Source of the DNA: Allobosea sp. OK403
GTDB lineage: Bacteria > Pseudomonadota > Alphaproteobacteria > Rhizobiales > Beijerinckiaceae
NCBI RefSeq assembly: GCF_900113835.1
Contig: NZ_FOQV01000012.1
Location: 62,001 to 126,000 of the forward strand
DNA: 64,000 bases
Direction: 5' to 3'
Each line of letters starts with the position of its first letter. The stretch's first letter is position 1. Under the pieces are notes generated by a model. The model did not search any database. It was given only the letters and a program-made list of their open reading frames with translations, and was not told where the DNA came from. A program made the translations under genes and the position numbers. Positions 61,984 through 64,000 of the stretch are shown piece after piece.

Positions 61984-62787
61984 TCAGAAACTCATGGCCC
62001 GGCGCAGCCCGGCGAGGCGTTCGAGCAGCAGCACCATGAAGAGCGAGAAGAAGATCATCAGCGAGGCGATGGCCGCGATGCCGGGGTCGAACATCCGGCT
62101 GATCAGCGAGATCATCATCATCGGCAACGGCACATGGCTGGCGTCGAACAGCCACATCGAGACGGCGTAGTTGTCGAAGGAGGTGACGAAGGCGAAGAGC
62201 GCGCCGGCGATCAGGCCGGGCATGATCTGCGGCCGCGTCACCCGCCAGAAGGCGGTGAAGCGGTCGGCGCCGAGCGTCCGGGCGGCCTCTTCGAGGCCGG
62301 GATCGACCGTGACGAGGCTCGCCGAGACGGTGCGCACGACATAGGGCGTCGTCACCAGCACGTGCCCGATGACGAGGTTGAGATAGGCGTCCTGCGAGCC
62401 GAGCGAGGAGAACAGGCGCAGCAGCGCGATGCCGGTCACCAGCGTCGGGAAGATCAGCGGCGAGAGCACGAGACCCTGGACGATGGCCTTGCCGGGAAAA
62501 GACAGCCGCACCAGCCCGATGGCGGTGGGCGTGCCGAGCAGCATCGCCCCGATCGCCGCCGAGGCGCTGAGCATCACGCTGAAGCGGAAGGACGAGCTGA
62601 AATCGGGCTCATCCAGCACCTTGGCGTACCAGCCGAGCGTGAAGCCCCGGGGCGGGAAGGTGACGAAGGGCGTGTCCGACACCGACAGCACGATCGGCAG
62701 GATCAGCGGTAGCATCAGGAAGACCATGATGACCGCAGTCAGCGCATAGATCAGCGGCGCAGCGCGCCCGAGGCCGGTCTCCGACAT
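61984..62787 (-). CDS. ABC transporter permease, PotC type
   Basis: 267 residues from the ATG at 62787 (MSETGLGRAAPLIYALTAVI); the first base of the ATG pairs with the preceding TGA. Features: LMLPLILPIVLSVSDTPFVT, the EAA loop (AARTLGADRFTAFWRVTRPQIMPG) and six helices. The frame is open further upstream but there overlaps the PotB-type gene. Confidence 0.94.
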   Translation of the reverse strand: MSETGLGRAAPLIYALTAVIMVFLMLPLILPIVLSVSDTPFVTFPPRGFTLGWYAKVLDEPDFSSSFRFSVMLSASAAIGAMLLGTPTAIGLVRLSFPGKAIVQGLVLSPLIFPTLVTGIALLRLFSSLGSQDAYLNLVIGHVLVTTPYVVRTVSASLVTVDPGLEEAARTLGADRFTAFWRVTRPQIMPGLIAGALFAFVTSFDNYAVSMWLFDASHVPLPMMMISLISRMFDPGIAAIASLMIFFSLFMVLLLERLAGLRRAMSF

Positions 62788-63725
62788 CACGCGGCCTCCG
62801 TCGCACGGGTGCGGGTCTTGCGCTCGATCAGCGCCATGTAGGCGAGGTTGATCGTCATCGCGATCACGACCATCACCGTCGCGATCGCCGCCCCGAACGG
62901 CCAGTCGAACACGGTCAGGATCTGCTCCTCGACCAGCGTGCCCAGCATCTTGGTGAAGCTGCCGCCCAGCAGCGAGGGCAGGATGAAGGAGCTCGCGGTC
63001 AAGGAGAAGACGAGCGTGCAGCCGGCCCCGAGTCCCGGCAGGCTGAGCGGCAGCGTCACCCGGCGAAAAACGGCGAGGCTGTCGCCGCCGAGCGTGCGCG
63101 CGGCATCCTCTACGGCCGGATCGATGCGTCCGATCGCGGCCGTCAGGGGCAGCACCATCATCGGCAGGAAGACCTGGACGGAGCCGATGACCACGGCCCA
63201 GTCGCTGTAGAGCAATTCGACCGGCCCCAGGCCGAGGAAGGACAAAGCCCAGTTCAGGACGCCGTTGGGGCCGTTGGCCAGGATGATCCGCCAGCCATAG
63301 GCGCGCACCACCACATTGACGAGCAAGGGCGCGATCACCAGCACCGTGATCAGGCGGCCGAGCCAGACCGGGCCGCGCGCGATCACCAGCGCCAGCGGAT
63401 AGGCCAGCAGCGTCGCGCTGATGGTGGTGAACAGGCTGATCCGCAGCGTCGTCAGCATCACGCCGCGATAGAGATCGACCGTGGCGAGGCGGATGTAATT
63501 CGCCAGCGTCGGCAGGGTCGTCAGGCTGCCGTCGGGCAGCTGCTTCAGGAAGCTGTAGCGCACCATCAGCCCGACGGGGATGACGAAGACGAGCACGAAG
63601 AAGAGGACGACCGGGCCCAGCAGCATCAGCCCAGGCAGCAGCGTCGAGCTCCGCTTGCCGGCAGCTCCGGCGCGCGCTTGCATCATCGCTGGCGCTATCG
63701 GCTCTGAGGGCGTGCTGAGCGTCAC
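62787..63725 (-). CDS. ABC transporter permease, PotB type
   Basis: 312 residues from a GTG at 63725 with GAGG upstream; an ATG at 63686 is equally possible (MMQARAGAAGKRSSTLLPGL). First helix LLGPVVLFFVLVFVIPVGLM, EAA loop (AARTLGGDSLAVFRRVTLPLSLPG). First gene of the seven-gene minus-strand operon (PotB, PotC, binding protein, ATPase, racemase-like, amidohydrolase, deacetylase). Confidence 0.92.
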   Translation of the reverse strand: MTLSTPSEPIAPAMMQARAGAAGKRSSTLLPGLMLLGPVVLFFVLVFVIPVGLMVRYSFLKQLPDGSLTTLPTLANYIRLATVDLYRGVMLTTLRISLFTTISATLLAYPLALVIARGPVWLGRLITVLVIAPLLVNVVVRAYGWRIILANGPNGVLNWALSFLGLGPVELLYSDWAVVIGSVQVFLPMMVLPLTAAIGRIDPAVEDAARTLGGDSLAVFRRVTLPLSLPGLGAGCTLVFSLTASSFILPSLLGGSFTKMLGTLVEEQILTVFDWPFGAAIATVMVVIAMTINLAYMALIERKTRTRATEAA

Positions 63726-63792
63726 CGGCCACCTCGACTGAACAGATGCCGACGGCCGTGCCGTCGCTGTGTGTCGATAATTACGACTATGA

Positions 63793-63802
63793 TTGTCGAC
63801 AA
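63793..63802. promoter_or_regulatory. GntR-type palindrome TTGTCGACAA
   Basis: A perfect 10-bp palindrome of the TTGTC-n-ACAA kind used by FadR-subfamily GntR regulators, about 70 bp before the PotB-type start and in an AT-rich promoter region. A related GTATAC lies 10 bp further. It fits control of the importer operon by the divergent gene at 63940. Confidence 0.55.
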
Positions 63803-63939
63803 AACAAGCTAGTATACGCACCAATTAATTGCATCATGAGATACAAAAATAGGCAGATAGATCGACAGGTGCGCTTTTCAGGGTTAGACAAGCGTGATTC
63901 ATTTGCAGCGCTCGATCGCTGAAAACGCTCTGGACACCG

Positions 63940-64000
63940 ATGGCCGAACGCGAGGACGACAGGGACGAGGCCGGAGACGACCTCGTCTACGACAAGATCC
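63940..64000 (+). CDS. Probable GntR-type regulator, cut by window end
   Basis: Only 20 codons are visible, from the ATG at 63940: MAEREDDRDEAGDDLVYDKI. The acidic lead followed by V-Y-D-K-I resembles the lead-in to a GntR winged helix. Divergent placement from a transporter operon and the TTGTCGACAA palindrome support this. The assignment is tentative. Confidence 0.4.
   Translation, partial: MAEREDDRDEAGDDLVYDKI

Overview
The window is GC-rich, gene-dense DNA from an alphaproteobacterium, most likely a soil or rhizosphere member of the Hyphomicrobiales (Bosea-like). The evidence for this is the density of ABC uptake operons, the protein families present, and intergenic hairpin repeats containing the core GAGCGAAGTGGACACCGGTT, which I associate with that order. 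The genus is inference. I see no rRNA, tRNA, CRISPR array, phage or intact insertion sequence.

Layout. 1-3.7 kb: end of a peptide/opine-type ABC uptake operon (binding protein, two permeases) with a cytosolic class-A beta-lactamase-like serine hydrolase. 3.8-7.1 kb: response regulator and tri-PAS hybrid kinase operon. 7.5-12.2 kb: a YhaN-like SMC ATPase with a YhaO/SbcD-like nuclease, whose start codon appears non-standard. 12.6-14.5 kb: DUF1801/OmdA protein, then a divergent VOC/TetR pair around a perfect operator palindrome. 14.6-22.4 kb: a roughly 7.1-kb redox/detoxification island lying between two direct copies of the 3' end of an M81 peptidase gene. It carries AKR, flavodoxin-like protein, LysR, a dead hydrolase, cytochrome b, c-type P460-family cytochrome, secreted cupin, secreted CMD protein and secreted hydrolase. 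22.3-29.7 kb: M81 (MlrC) peptidase, Dpp-type transporter, RpiR regulator and a DadA-like oxidase. 30-33.2 kb: HxlR/DoxX pair, SDR remnant, and a nickel/cobalt module (RcnR/CsoR-type sensor plus NreB-like MFS exporter). 33.3-37.8 kb: polar amino-acid ABC operon with LysR. 37.9-45.7 kb: envelope proteins, MscS channel, HlyD adaptor and several gene remnants. 45.8-50.4 kb: TolB/TPR protein, DUF900 lipoprotein, a small secreted protein and an SDR. 50.7-56.1 kb: TetR-RND adaptor-RND pump-MarR efflux locus. 56.5-63.7 kb: a seven-gene operon with a PotABCD-type transporter, an Asp/Glu-racemase-family enzyme, an amidohydrolase and a NodB-fold deacetylase. It diverges from a probable GntR gene cut by the window end.

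How the genes work together: four import systems are each tied to catabolic enzymes and a dedicated regulator. Between them lie efflux and stress modules. The most distinctive unit is the redox island. Nearly all the products of its main operon are predicted to be exported, and two of its promoters share a paired box with identical 27-bp phasing, pointing to one LysR-controlled regulon.

Many loci show decay: truncated SDR, flavoprotein, protease, MscS, outer-membrane barrel and M81 copies, and a hydrolase with both an amber stop and a lost nucleophile. The segment appears to be an actively rearranging accessory region. Everything here was read by eye; no homology search or alignment program was run.
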